A DNA stretch of 27,321 nucleotides from a virus. The position numbers and the translations under genes are program-made. The stretch spans positions 1-27,321 of the IMG/VR virus record IMGVR_UViG_3300047373_000076; one strand, given 5' to 3'. This document shows, one piece after another, positions 7,643 to 14,183 of this stretch. Positions within the stretch are counted from its first letter, which is position 1, and each line of letters begins with the position of its first letter. The notes under the pieces are model-generated. The model ran no database searches. It was not told the origin of the DNA and saw only the letters and a list, made by a program, of their open reading frames with translations.

Positions 7643-7815
7643 TTAAAGAAGATGCACCTACTAACTCAGTGGCACATGGCGGTGTTGATATGGCACCCAA
7701 TGCAGTACCTAAACCTAAAGAGATTAGTGTAACAGATAAAAGACATTCTAAAAAGAAACAACCAGTGTTGTTAAAGAGATTTAGAAAGTTTCAAGAGGGT
7801 TGGAAGAATGGCTAA
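7639..7815 (+). CDS. Small conserved phage protein, 58 aa
   Basis: This short frame starts at the ATGA overlap (ATG 7639, TGA 7640-7642) and ends TAA 7813-7815, eight bases into the next gene. The sequence begins MIKEDAPTNSVAHGGVDM and ends LLKRFRKFQEGWKNG, with a basic middle (KRHSKKK). Small proteins starting with EDAPTNS and ending in a basic KRFRKF tail are common in T4-like marine phages. Interlocking overlaps on both sides support it being real. Function unknown. Confidence 0.75.
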   Translation: MIKEDAPTNSVAHGGVDMAPNAVPKPKEISVTDKRHSKKKQPVLLKRFRKFQEGWKNG

Positions 7816-8224
7816 AGTATACCTATTCATAATCCTAGTATCTATCTTAGGATCCAGTGGATATGGTGGATACAGATATTACTTATGGTCTCAAGAGACT
7901 ATGAACACACTTCGTGAGAACAATGTGAAGTTAGAAGCTGTTACAGTTACACAGGCTAACACCATCAAAGAGATGACAGAGAATGCAGAACGTAATGAAG
8001 CATTAAATGCAAACCTAACTAAAGCACTACAGAACTCACAAGTACACTTGGATGCTTTGAGAAGTAAATTCTCGAAGATTGATTTAACTATGGAAGCTAT
8101 AACAAACCCACAAGGTTTGGAAGAAAGGGTTGACAATGCAGTCGCTAGACTTATTAAAAGAATTGAAGATGAAACATCTCCTCCTACTGACACCGATGAT
8201 GCTGATGGGGTGTCTGGGCAGTAA
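7808..8224 (+). CDS. Inner-membrane spanin-like (Rz-type) protein, 138 aa
   Basis: An N-terminal hydrophobic segment (residues 3-19, KVYLFIILVSILGSSGY) acts as a signal anchor. It is followed by a long periplasmic coiled coil (about 28-120, e.g. NNVKLEAVTVTQANTIKEM) and a Pro/Asp-rich tail. The downstream gene starts inside it in another frame and encodes a small lipoprotein, the classic Rz/Rz1 arrangement. Together they would fuse inner and outer membranes in the last step of lysis of a Gram-negative cell. Identification rests on architecture and overlap. Confidence 0.7.
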   Translation: MAKVYLFIILVSILGSSGYGGYRYYLWSQETMNTLRENNVKLEAVTVTQANTIKEMTENAERNEALNANLTKALQNSQVHLDALRSKFSKIDLTMEAITNPQGLEERVDNAVARLIKRIEDETSPPTDTDDADGVSGQ

Positions 8225-8531
8225 CGTAGAACCGAAGGTAATTACGCAAACAGAATTTGTGCAACAATCTGTGCCTATCCAAGCCAGACCTAAAGGTGTG
8301 GCTATGCCACCTGTAGATTGGTATGTGGTTAATGGAGATAACGTTGACGAATTCCTACAGAGAGTTCAAGACGATACTGGACAACCAGTCTTCTTTGCTA
8401 TTACACCTAAAGGATATGAGAACCTAGCACTAGGCATTGGTGACCTACGCCGATACATCAAAGACACTCAGGCTATTGTTGGATACTATGAGGAAGCTCT
8501 AGATCCAAAGGAAGAGCCAACTGAGGAATAG
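8169..8531 (+). CDS. Outer-membrane spanin-like lipoprotein (Rz1-type), 120 aa
   Basis: Starting at ATG 8169, the protein opens MKHLLLLTPMMLMGC, a lipoprotein signal with lipobox L-M-G-C and lipidated Cys15. An in-frame ATG at 8130 would bury this signal, so 8169 is preferred. The first 56 bases overlap the coiled-coil spanin gene in a different frame. The mature part (PIQARPKGVAMPPVDWYV) is proline-containing and longer than lambda Rz1. An outer-membrane spanin is the most likely role; a different phage lipoprotein (e.g. exclusion) remains possible. Confidence 0.7.
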   Translation: MKHLLLLTPMMLMGCLGSNVEPKVITQTEFVQQSVPIQARPKGVAMPPVDWYVVNGDNVDEFLQRVQDDTGQPVFFAITPKGYENLALGIGDLRRYIKDTQAIVGYYEEALDPKEEPTEE

Positions 8532-8538
8532 TGTCACA

Positions 8539-8568
8539 TGTAGTGAATTAATTTGATTATTTACTACA
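8539..8568 (+). terminator. AT-rich inverted repeat after the spanin genes
   Basis: TGTAGTGAAT at 8539-8548 pairs with ATTTACTACA at 8559-8568 over ten positions (one G-T wobble), with a 10-base loop. It follows the spanin stop and precedes TTTAGCTATTT and the nrd promoter. It may be a weak terminator for the upstream unit or a site that overlaps regulation of the promoter. It is not a canonical GC-rich stem. Confidence 0.4.
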
Positions 8569-8576
8569 TTTAGCTA

Positions 8577-8605
8577 TTTACAAAGACTCAATAATGCTAT
8601 ATAAT
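8577..8605 (+). promoter_or_regulatory. Sigma70-type promoter for nrdB-nrdA
   Basis: TTTACA (8577-8582), a 17-base spacer, then a perfect TATAAT (8600-8605). The predicted start is near 8612, directly before the hairpin at 8616. It lies in the only sizeable gap before nrdB, so it likely drives the ribonucleotide reductase genes by host RNA polymerase. Confidence 0.75.
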
Positions 8606-8615
8606 ACTACCAATT

Positions 8616-8637
8616 GGGATGAGTATCCTCTCATCCC
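8616..8637 (+). promoter_or_regulatory. 5'-terminal hairpin of the nrd mRNA
   Basis: GGGATGAG (8616-8623) and CTCATCCC (8630-8637) form a perfect 8-bp stem with a 6-base loop, followed by ATTTTCT. It begins only a few bases after the expected transcription start. It is therefore a 5'-end structure that could protect the mRNA or, with the T-stretch, act as a weak attenuator. It ends 23 bases before the nrdB ATG. Confidence 0.6.
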
Positions 8638-8660
8638 ATTTTCTATGGAGAATCCCCTAC

Positions 8661-9632
8661 ATGCTGTTCGAAGAACAAATTTCAAGAAAGCCAGATCTCT
8701 ATCCATGGACTAAACAGTTCATTGAGGCGATATGGAAAGGCTTTTGGACACCCGAAGAATTCAATTTCCGCTCAGACTATTCACAATTTAAAAATGATTT
8801 AACTCCCGCAGAACAGCAAGTTGTTGTTAAAACAATGTCTGCAATTGGTCAGATCGAAATCGCAGTTAAATCCTTTTGGGCAGATGTAGGCAATAACTTA
8901 CCACACCCATCAATCAAAGATCTTGGTTACGCTATGGCTAACTCAGAAGTCATTCACAATATGGCATATGAAAAGATCCTAGACGTATTGCATCTTACTC
9001 ATGTATTTGAGGAGAACCTAAACGTTGACGTTATTAAAGGTCGTGTGGATTATCTTCGTAAGTACAATAAGAAAGTTTACAAAGATGCACGTAAACAATA
9101 CATTTATTCAATTGCCCTCTTTACATTGTTTGTAGAAAATGTTAGTCTGTTCTCGCAGTTCTATATCATTATGCACATGAATCGTAATAAGGCAGTGATG
9201 AAGGACTGTGCACAACAAGTACAATATACACGTAATGAAGAGATGCTACATGCTCAAGTGGGTATCAAGCTGATTCAAACATTGCGTGAAGAGTATCCAG
9301 AATTGTTTGATGATGAAATGGAACAGCGTATCAAAGAAGAGTGTGTAGAATCTCTACGTGCAGAAAGCAAAGTAATTGATTGGATTATGGACGGACACTC
9401 TGCACCCGGACTAAGTGCTGATATCCTAAAGTCTTTCATTGCAAAACGCATGGCAGACAGCATGGATTCTATTGGCATAGATAGTTCTGAAATCGTATAT
9501 GATGAAGGACACATTGAAGAGACTTTTTGGTTTGATGAAGAACTGTATGGTGCAAACATGACAGACTTCTTCCAGAAACGTCCTGTTGAGTATGCAAAAG
9601 GTAAAGGCATTTCCGCCGATGACTTATTTTGA
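8661..9632 (+). CDS. nrdB: Class I ribonucleotide reductase beta subunit
   Basis: The radical-generating small subunit of ribonucleotide reductase, partner of the downstream nrdA product; it supplies dNTPs for phage DNA synthesis. From ATG 8661 (323 aa) the protein begins MLFEEQISRKPD. Visible metal-site residues are E66 (QIEIAV), E96 and H99 (SEVIH), then FVEN and NEEMLH later. Tyr103, four residues after H99, matches the radical tyrosine (Y122 of E. coli NrdB). Hence it looks like a functional tyrosyl-radical enzyme. The start at 8619 would run through the leader hairpin; GGAG at 8647-8650 supports 8661. Confidence 0.93.
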   Translation: MLFEEQISRKPDLYPWTKQFIEAIWKGFWTPEEFNFRSDYSQFKNDLTPAEQQVVVKTMSAIGQIEIAVKSFWADVGNNLPHPSIKDLGYAMANSEVIHNMAYEKILDVLHLTHVFEENLNVDVIKGRVDYLRKYNKKVYKDARKQYIYSIALFTLFVENVSLFSQFYIIMHMNRNKAVMKDCAQQVQYTRNEEMLHAQVGIKLIQTLREEYPELFDDEMEQRIKEECVESLRAESKVIDWIMDGHSAPGLSADILKSFIAKRMADSMDSIGIDSSEIVYDEGHIEETFWFDEELYGANMTDFFQKRPVEYAKGKGISADDLF

Positions 9633-9642
9633 GGAGTAGATA

Positions 9643-11292
9643 ATGGGCTTTGAATGGGCTAACGAAGATTCACGGACATTCCTGTCTCGTGGATACATTG
9701 ACGGTAACATGACCGTTGAAGAAAGAGTACGTAACATTGCACAAGCGGCAGAGAAGTCTCTTGGCATTGAAGATACAGGTTGGAGTGATAAGTTCTATGA
9801 CTATATGAGTCGTGGTTTCTATTCACTATCAAGTCCTGTATGGGCTAACTACGGAACACAAAAGGGATTACCTATCTCATGTAATGGTGTGTTCATTGAT
9901 GATGACATGGAAAGCATCTTAGGTAAGGTTGCTGAAGTTGGAATGCAAACAAAGATGGGTGCAGGAACTTCGGGTTACTTTGGTGCATTACGTTCACGTG
10001 GCACACCTATCAAATCAGGTGGTACGGCAGATGGTCCTGTACACTTTATGAACTTAACTGAAACTACTGTAGATGTGGTTGCACAGGGTAATGTTCGTAG
10101 AGGATCCTTTGCGGCATATCTTGACATTGAAAGTCCAGACATCATGGAGTTCCTTGAGTGTCGTGAAGAGGGTTCTTCTATTATCAATCTAAGCCTTGGT
10201 GTTACGATTGGTGATGAGTGGATGCAGTCTATGATTGATGGAGATGCTGACAAACGTACCATTTGGGCAAGGATCTTACGTAAACGCCGTGAAAGTGGAT
10301 ACCCTTACTTGTTCTTTAAAGACACAGTAAACAATGCACGTCCTAAAGCACTACGTGATCAGAATATCCCTATTTGGGCATCTAACCTATGTTCAGAGAT
10401 TGCACTACCATCATCAGAAGATGAATCATTTGTATGTAACCTAGCTTCTATGAATTTGCTCAAGTATGACGAGTGGAAAGAAACAGATGCTGTTGAAGTT
10501 ATGATCTGGTTCCTTGATGCAGTTATGGAAGAGTACATCGAAAAGACTGATGGTATCAAGTTTATGGAAGCATCAAACAATTTTGCTAGACGTTGGAGAG
10601 CATTAGGTCTTGGTCAACTTGGTTGGCATTCATATCTACAATCTAGAATGATCCCATTTGAGTCATTTGAAGCACATATGCTCACCGTAGAGATTTCTAA
10701 GTTTATTGAAGATCGTTCCCATGCCGCATCTAAAGAGTTGGCTATCGAATATGGCGAACCAGAAGGTATGCTTGGTTATGGTATGCGCAATCTCACAACT
10801 TGTGCAATTGCTCCGACAACAAGTTCTTCTTTCATCTTAGGTCAAGTATCGCCATCTATTGAACCGTTAGCATCTAACTACTTCACTAAAGATCTTGCCA
10901 AAGGTAAGTTTACATATCGTAATCCGTATCTTGATGCAGTGATTAACGAATACCCTGTAGATCATAAAGAAGTATGGATGTCTATCCTAAAGCATGGCGG
11001 ATCTGTTCAGCACCTAGACTTTCTTTCTGATAACGAAAAGAGTGTATTTAAGACGTTCAGTGAAATCACACCACTAGTAATTGTCCAACAGGCAGGTGCA
11101 AGGCAGAAATATATAGATCAAGCACAAAGTTTAAACATTATGATTCACCCCGATGTATCCGCTAAAGATGTGAATGCATTGATTATTGAGGGTTGGAAAT
11201 TAGGTGTTAAGACGTTTTATTATCAGAGGTCTGCTAATCCAGCACAAGAACTGGTAAGAGACATCATGAACTGTGCGGCATGTGAGGCATAA
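9643..11292 (+). CDS. nrdA: Class I ribonucleotide reductase alpha subunit, short form without ATP cone
   Basis: Large catalytic subunit, 549 aa. Key residues are all visible: C80 (PISC) and C265 (FVCNLASMN) as the redox pair, N248-L-C250-S-E252 as the active-site loop, the Y526-Y527 radical-transfer pair (TFYYQRSAN), and a C-terminal C544-A-A-C547 tail for thioredoxin or glutaredoxin reduction. The E. coli and T4 proteins are about 750 aa. Here the N terminus starts close to the catalytic barrel, so the ATP-cone activity-control domain is absent and dATP shut-off should not apply. GAGGAG precedes the ATG; co-transcribed with nrdB. Confidence 0.93.
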   Translation: MGFEWANEDSRTFLSRGYIDGNMTVEERVRNIAQAAEKSLGIEDTGWSDKFYDYMSRGFYSLSSPVWANYGTQKGLPISCNGVFIDDDMESILGKVAEVGMQTKMGAGTSGYFGALRSRGTPIKSGGTADGPVHFMNLTETTVDVVAQGNVRRGSFAAYLDIESPDIMEFLECREEGSSIINLSLGVTIGDEWMQSMIDGDADKRTIWARILRKRRESGYPYLFFKDTVNNARPKALRDQNIPIWASNLCSEIALPSSEDESFVCNLASMNLLKYDEWKETDAVEVMIWFLDAVMEEYIEKTDGIKFMEASNNFARRWRALGLGQLGWHSYLQSRMIPFESFEAHMLTVEISKFIEDRSHAASKELAIEYGEPEGMLGYGMRNLTTCAIAPTTSSSFILGQVSPSIEPLASNYFTKDLAKGKFTYRNPYLDAVINEYPVDHKEVWMSILKHGGSVQHLDFLSDNEKSVFKTFSEITPLVIVQQAGARQKYIDQAQSLNIMIHPDVSAKDVNALIIEGWKLGVKTFYYQRSANPAQELVRDIMNCAACEA

Positions 11293-11303
11293 GAAGGAAC
11301 ACA

Positions 11304-11453
11304 ATGGCAAGAGCAACTAAGATTGAATGTCCGATATGTGGCGAAGAGACACTAGTGGAAGTAATATCAGGCGAAGACCCCAACCACTGTCCCATGTGTG
11401 GACATCCAGTTATTATTGAAGAAGACGGATATGACGAGGAAGATGACTACTAA
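11304..11453 (+). CDS. Small zinc-ribbon protein, 49 aa
   Basis: ATG 11304 has AAGGA seven bases upstream. The protein carries two knuckles, C9-P-I-C12-G and C29-P-M-C32-G, 16 residues apart, forming a zinc ribbon, and ends in a highly acidic tail (EEDGYDEEDDY). It follows nrdA by 11 bases and is probably in the same operon. A metal-binding or nucleic-acid/protein-adaptor role is likely; a direct role in reductase assembly is speculation. Confidence 0.8.
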   Translation: MARATKIECPICGEETLVEVISGEDPNHCPMCGHPVIIEEDGYDEEDDY

Positions 11454-11478
11454 ATAGCACTGTAATATGAGGTGATCT

Positions 11479-11919
11479 ATGTGGTTATATGAAAATAAAG
11501 AATTTAAGCCCACCCACGAGGAGTTATCCCAATGGGTGGGTTTTGTGTATGAAATTACTGATACCGCTAACGGTATGAAGTATATCGGTAAGAAGACCTT
11601 TTGGTCTAAACGCCGACTAGCCCCACTCAAGGGAAAGACTAGAAAACGTATCGTAGTAAAAGAATCCGATTGGATGGAATACTACGGATCCAACGAAGCA
11701 ATCAAACAAATACTGACAGAAGACGTTGCAGAACGTTTTAGCCGTTCTATCGTGCGTTTATGTACAAGTAAGGGGGAAATGTCTTATATGGAAGCTAAAG
11801 AACAATTTGATAAAAACGTCCTTTTTGACCCGAATTATTATAATGAATTCATAGGGTTAAAGTGCCACTCAAAGCACGTTTCCCATTTAGCCCCGGAAAT
11901 GATCAATGGTAGACGTTAA
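11479..11919 (+). CDS. SegE-like GIY-YIG endonuclease-type protein, 146 aa
   Basis: Residues 20-43 read V-GFVYEITD...GMKYIGKKTFW, the two-strand GIY-YIG core (GFVYE for GIY, KYIGKK for YIG). SRSIVRLC and SYMEAKEQF follow at the positions of later conserved helices. Similar small stand-alone GIY-YIG proteins in T4-like phages are called SegE-like. Whether it is an active homing nuclease or a domesticated phage enzyme cannot be told. GAGGTGATCT precedes the ATG. A strong terminator-like hairpin lies inside its first 20 codons. Confidence 0.8.
   Translation: MWLYENKEFKPTHEELSQWVGFVYEITDTANGMKYIGKKTFWSKRRLAPLKGKTRKRIVVKESDWMEYYGSNEAIKQILTEDVAERFSRSIVRLCTSKGEMSYMEAKEQFDKNVLFDPNYYNEFIGLKCHSKHVSHLAPEMINGRR
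11509..11540 (+). terminator. Terminator-like hairpin inside the GIY-YIG gene
   Basis: CCCACCCA (11509-11516) pairs perfectly with TGGGTGGG (11533-11540), and the stem is followed at once by TTTTGTG. The 16-base loop includes GAGGAG. It lies 30 bases after the start codon of a live reading frame, so untranslated RNA might terminate here at the end of the nrd transcript while translation would melt it. Coding constraint could also explain it. Confidence 0.4.
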
Positions 11920-12118
11920 AAGAGCTAACGAACTGCATTGGGCAGTCAAAGGTCATCTGATACCAGAGGTATATGACTTAGACGAAATCCAAAGGATCTA
12001 TGATAGCTACCTGTTACGTATGTGGGGAAACCACGAATACTGTTATAGATTAGAAGGTTTCGAAGAAGCTTGGGAAGAACGTCAAATGCGAAAGGTTGTA
12101 ATGAAAGGTTACGATTAA
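11906..12118 (+). CDS. Small hypothetical protein, 70 aa
   Basis: A predicted all-helical protein with many aromatic residues (YDLDEIQRIYDSYLLRMW, EEAWEERQMRKVV). It overlaps the end of the GIY-YIG gene by 14 bases and is followed by an intergenic promoter, so it closes that transcription unit. The start ATG 11906 has only a weak upstream Shine-Dalgarno, consistent with coupling to the previous gene. I do not recognise a family. Confidence 0.65.
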   Translation: MVDVKRANELHWAVKGHLIPEVYDLDEIQRIYDSYLLRMWGNHEYCYRLEGFEEAWEERQMRKVVMKGYD

Positions 12119-12121
12119 CAC

Positions 12122-12150
12122 TTGACACACTATTTGTCATATGCTATATT
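12122..12150 (+). promoter_or_regulatory. Extended -10 sigma70-type promoter
   Basis: Perfect TTGACA (12122-12127), 17-base spacer, TGC plus TATATT (12145-12150). The predicted start is near 12157. It follows the pattern of four other promoters in this window: TTGACA, N14, TGn, then a -10. Drives the gene at 12180. Confidence 0.8.
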
Positions 12151-12168
12151 AGTTATGATAACAAATAG
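12130..12168 (+). promoter_or_regulatory. Inverted repeat enclosing the promoter -10; RBS-blocking hairpin in read-through RNA
   Basis: CTATTTGT (12130-12137) is the exact reverse complement of ACAAATAG (12161-12168). CATA/TATG inside can add four pairs with a small bulge. The right arm runs into the AGGAG (12167-12171) of the gene at 12180. The left arm is upstream of the predicted start (about 12157), so only RNA arriving from upstream could fold this way. Confidence 0.6.
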
Positions 12169-12179
12169 GAGTGATTCGA

Positions 12180-12416
12180 ATGGATGATATCATAACATAT
12201 AAAGGTCAAGAGTTTGACGGTATTCATGGAGGACCTTTTGACAGGGGCATTATGGATTCTTATTATCGTAGGGGTTATAGTCCTCACAAGTATCCTAACG
12301 GAACTCACAACCTACCACGTATCGATAAAGATAATGGGCTGACTGCCGATGAGACTCATGCATACTGTATGGGATTTGAATATAATGAAGAATGTGGAGA
12401 TTATAAAGAATGGTAA
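12180..12416 (+). CDS. Conserved small phage protein, 78 aa
   Basis: From ATG 12180 (AGGAG eight bases upstream) the protein begins MDDIITYKGQEFDGIHGG. The HGGPFDRGIMDSYYRRG segment with PHKYPNG and a terminal GDYKEW is one I recognise as widespread in large marine phages, without a known function. It is soluble and aromatic/glycine-rich. Its expression appears to be under a local promoter with an overlapping RNA hairpin. The alternative GTG start at 12171 would place the codon inside the Shine-Dalgarno. Confidence 0.75.
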   Translation: MDDIITYKGQEFDGIHGGPFDRGIMDSYYRRGYSPHKYPNGTHNLPRIDKDNGLTADETHAYCMGFEYNEECGDYKEW

Positions 12417-12586
12417 AACAGAAAATGTTTGTTGCAAAATACATGCTATTTAATGGTGTATCCAAAGAAGCTTACTTTACATCGAATAAAGAAGCAATGA
12501 AATGGGTTACTGAAGCAAATAGTAGTAATCTACTAGAAAGCTTTATCATCGATAATCGTGATGTTGGAATGGAAGAGTTCATATGA
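12410..12586 (+). CDS. Small hypothetical protein, 58 aa
   Basis: A short frame starting seven bases before the previous stop and ending with an ATGA overlap into the nuclease gene. It begins MVKQKMFVAKYMLFNGVSKE and reads as a beta-beta-alpha fold (YFTSNKEAMKWVTEAN). Tight overlaps at both ends support a real gene. No family recognised. Confidence 0.7.
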   Translation: MVKQKMFVAKYMLFNGVSKEAYFTSNKEAMKWVTEANSSNLLESFIIDNRDVGMEEFI

Positions 12587-13425
12587 TATTAATTGATTAC
12601 AATGCTATTGCGGTAAGTACGTTTCTATCGTCAAAGGTAGATCCAACTGAAGATGCTTTACGGCATATGATTCTTAACCAGATCCGTATGTATCGTGCCA
12701 AATACTTTAAAGAGTTTGGTGAGGTATGTATTGTTGCTGATGGTACAGGAAACTTCCGCAAAGATATCTTTCCACAATACAAACATAAGCGTAGGAAGTC
12801 ACGTGACGAAGGTAGTATTGATTGGAATGAAGTGTTTCGTTGTATCAATCTTATTCGTGATGAGATCCGTGATAACTTTCCATATCGAGTCGTACATCAA
12901 GAAGGTTGTGAGGCCGATGATTCTATTGCGCAAATTTGTTACAACACACAAGAGTTTGGTTGCTATGAGCCAGTGATGATTATATCTGGTGATAAAGACT
13001 TTGCTCAACTACAAACACTGAAGAATGTGCAACAGTATTCTCCTGTCACAAAAAAGATGATAGTAGAGCCAAACCCACGTTTCTTTTTAGAAGATCATAT
13101 CCTTAAAGGTGATGCTTCTGATGGTGTTCCTAATGTACTGAGTGACGATAATGTGTTTGTTGATGAACGTAGACAGAATACCTTAACTGCTAAAAAGAAA
13201 GCAATGCTTATGGAAGATCCATCTGCACTAGGAGACGAAGTCCTACGTAACATACATCGTAATCGTAAGCTGATAGACCTCAAAGAGTGTCCAGAAAGTG
13301 TAAAACAAGATATTATAAATAACTACGATAGTCAAGACCCTTCAGCTAATAATACTAAGGTTCTTAATTATCTCTTGACTAATCGATGTAGATTATTAAT
13401 TGAAAGTGTAGGAGAGTTTATTTAA
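12583..13425 (+). CDS. rnh: T4 RNase H-type 5'-3' nuclease (FEN family)
   Basis: 280 aa; removes RNA primers and 5' flaps from lagging-strand fragments. FEN/5'-nuclease motifs appear in order: D5 in LIDYN, VADG (51-54), CEADDS with E110, D112 and D113, SGDKDFAQLQ with D137 and D139, and GDASDGVPN with D177 and D180 next to the helix-hairpin region. These are the two-metal acidic residues expected for activity. T4 RNase H is 305 aa, so the length fits. The start overlaps the previous gene by ATGA. A TATAAATA octamer at 13314 lies near its end. Confidence 0.88.
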   Translation: MILIDYNAIAVSTFLSSKVDPTEDALRHMILNQIRMYRAKYFKEFGEVCIVADGTGNFRKDIFPQYKHKRRKSRDEGSIDWNEVFRCINLIRDEIRDNFPYRVVHQEGCEADDSIAQICYNTQEFGCYEPVMIISGDKDFAQLQTLKNVQQYSPVTKKMIVEPNPRFFLEDHILKGDASDGVPNVLSDDNVFVDERRQNTLTAKKKAMLMEDPSALGDEVLRNIHRNRKLIDLKECPESVKQDIINNYDSQDPSANNTKVLNYLLTNRCRLLIESVGEFI

Positions 13426-13426
13426 C

Positions 13427-13849
13427 ATGACACTAGTTTATGAAGTTCTGCAAGACGTTCTAAATGCAGAGACAAAAGAGGATCGAATTAAGATTCTTAA
13501 AAAGAATGAATCATGGCCTTTAAAGGACATTATTCGTGGAACCATGGACGAGACAGTAAAGTGGAATTTACCAAAAGGTGCTCCACCATATACGCCTAAC
13601 GTAGAAGGTTCCGCACCATCATCCCTAGCAAAACAACATAAGAAGTTTGTCAACTTTGTAAAAGGTGGACCCGGTGACAACTTGCCGCCTATTCGAAGAG
13701 AGAACTTGTTTGTTGAAATCTTAGAAGCCATACATCCCAAAGATGCGCTCTTGGTGATTGATATGATCAATAAGAAACGGATGAAGGGTTTGACCCGAAA
13801 AGTTGTTTATGAATCCTTCCCAGGATTACTCAAGGATGCCTCTGGCTAA
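13427..13849 (+). CDS. Conserved T4-like phage protein (DUF6433-like), 140 aa
   Basis: Begins MTLVYEVLQDVLNAETKEDR. The features I recognise are an N-terminal helix, KWNLPKGAPPY, a LxxFxKGG-type segment (FVNFVKGGPG), ENLFVEILEAIHPKDA and a KGLTRKVVYESFP tail. These fit a conserved T4-like phage family listed as DUF6433 (from memory). It follows the 5'-nuclease gene by one base and is followed by a strong terminator, so the two end a replication unit. A role in replication is inferred only from position. Confidence 0.75.
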   Translation: MTLVYEVLQDVLNAETKEDRIKILKKNESWPLKDIIRGTMDETVKWNLPKGAPPYTPNVEGSAPSSLAKQHKKFVNFVKGGPGDNLPPIRRENLFVEILEAIHPKDALLVIDMINKKRMKGLTRKVVYESFPGLLKDASG

Positions 13850-13881
13850 TGAATAACCAAAAACTGTAACCAACTAACCGA

Positions 13882-13911
13882 GGTCATCCCATTAATGGGT
13901 TGGCCTTTTTT
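13882..13911 (+). terminator. Rho-independent terminator
   Basis: GGTCATCCCA (13882-13891) and TGGGTTGGCC (13896-13905) form a 10-position stem (one mismatch, one G-T wobble) around a TTAA loop, followed by six T. It lies just after the stop of the DUF6433-like gene and is the clearest terminator in the window. Confidence 0.85.
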
Positions 13912-13933
13912 ACTTTAAGGAAAACTAACTAAT

Positions 13934-14107
13934 ATGATATCAGCACAAATTGAGCGTCTCAAAAGAGACTCACGTGAACTAACAACATATTCAAAGAAAC
14001 TGGCTAAAAAGGGTAGAAGCGACTTAGTCCATAAGATTATGTTAAAGAAAGAGTTCATTGATCAGCACATAGCGGATGTAGTGTCGGAGCAAAATAAGTT
14101 AAATTAA
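13934..14107 (+). CDS. Small coiled-coil phage protein, 57 aa
   Basis: A small helical, strongly basic protein beginning MISAQIERLKRDSRELTTY, with SKKLAKKGRSDLVHKIMLKK in the middle, forming a probable antiparallel coiled coil. Similar 55-60 aa proteins are frequent in marine T4-like phages. The AAGGA upstream (13916-13920) is rather far (about 14 bases), so the initiation signal is weak. It sits between the terminator and the next promoter and may be expressed by read-through. Confidence 0.65.
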   Translation: MISAQIERLKRDSRELTTYSKKLAKKGRSDLVHKIMLKKEFIDQHIADVVSEQNKLN

Positions 14108-14121
14108 TCTAAAGGAATCGC

Positions 14122-14150
14122 TTGACACCTTTGCTGATTGTGTGTATAAT
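14122..14150 (+). promoter_or_regulatory. Strong sigma70-type promoter
   Basis: TTGACA (14122-14127), 17-base spacer and TATAAT (14145-14150), both perfect consensus hexamers. Start expected near 14157. It drives the gene at 14184 and possibly those after it. Confidence 0.85.
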
Positions 14151-14174
14151 AAGATAACATTGTTAGCAAAGGTG
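14126..14174 (+). promoter_or_regulatory. 10-bp inverted repeat enclosing the promoter; RBS-blocking hairpin in read-through RNA
   Basis: CACCTTTGCT (14126-14135) is the exact reverse complement of AGCAAAGGTG (14165-14174), and GAT/GTT inside can add three more pairs with wobbles. The right arm contains the first half of the Shine-Dalgarno GGTGGAG (14171-14177) of the gene at 14184. The left arm overlaps the -35 and is absent from RNA started at about 14157. Confidence 0.7.
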
Positions 14175-14183
14175 GAGAGTATT

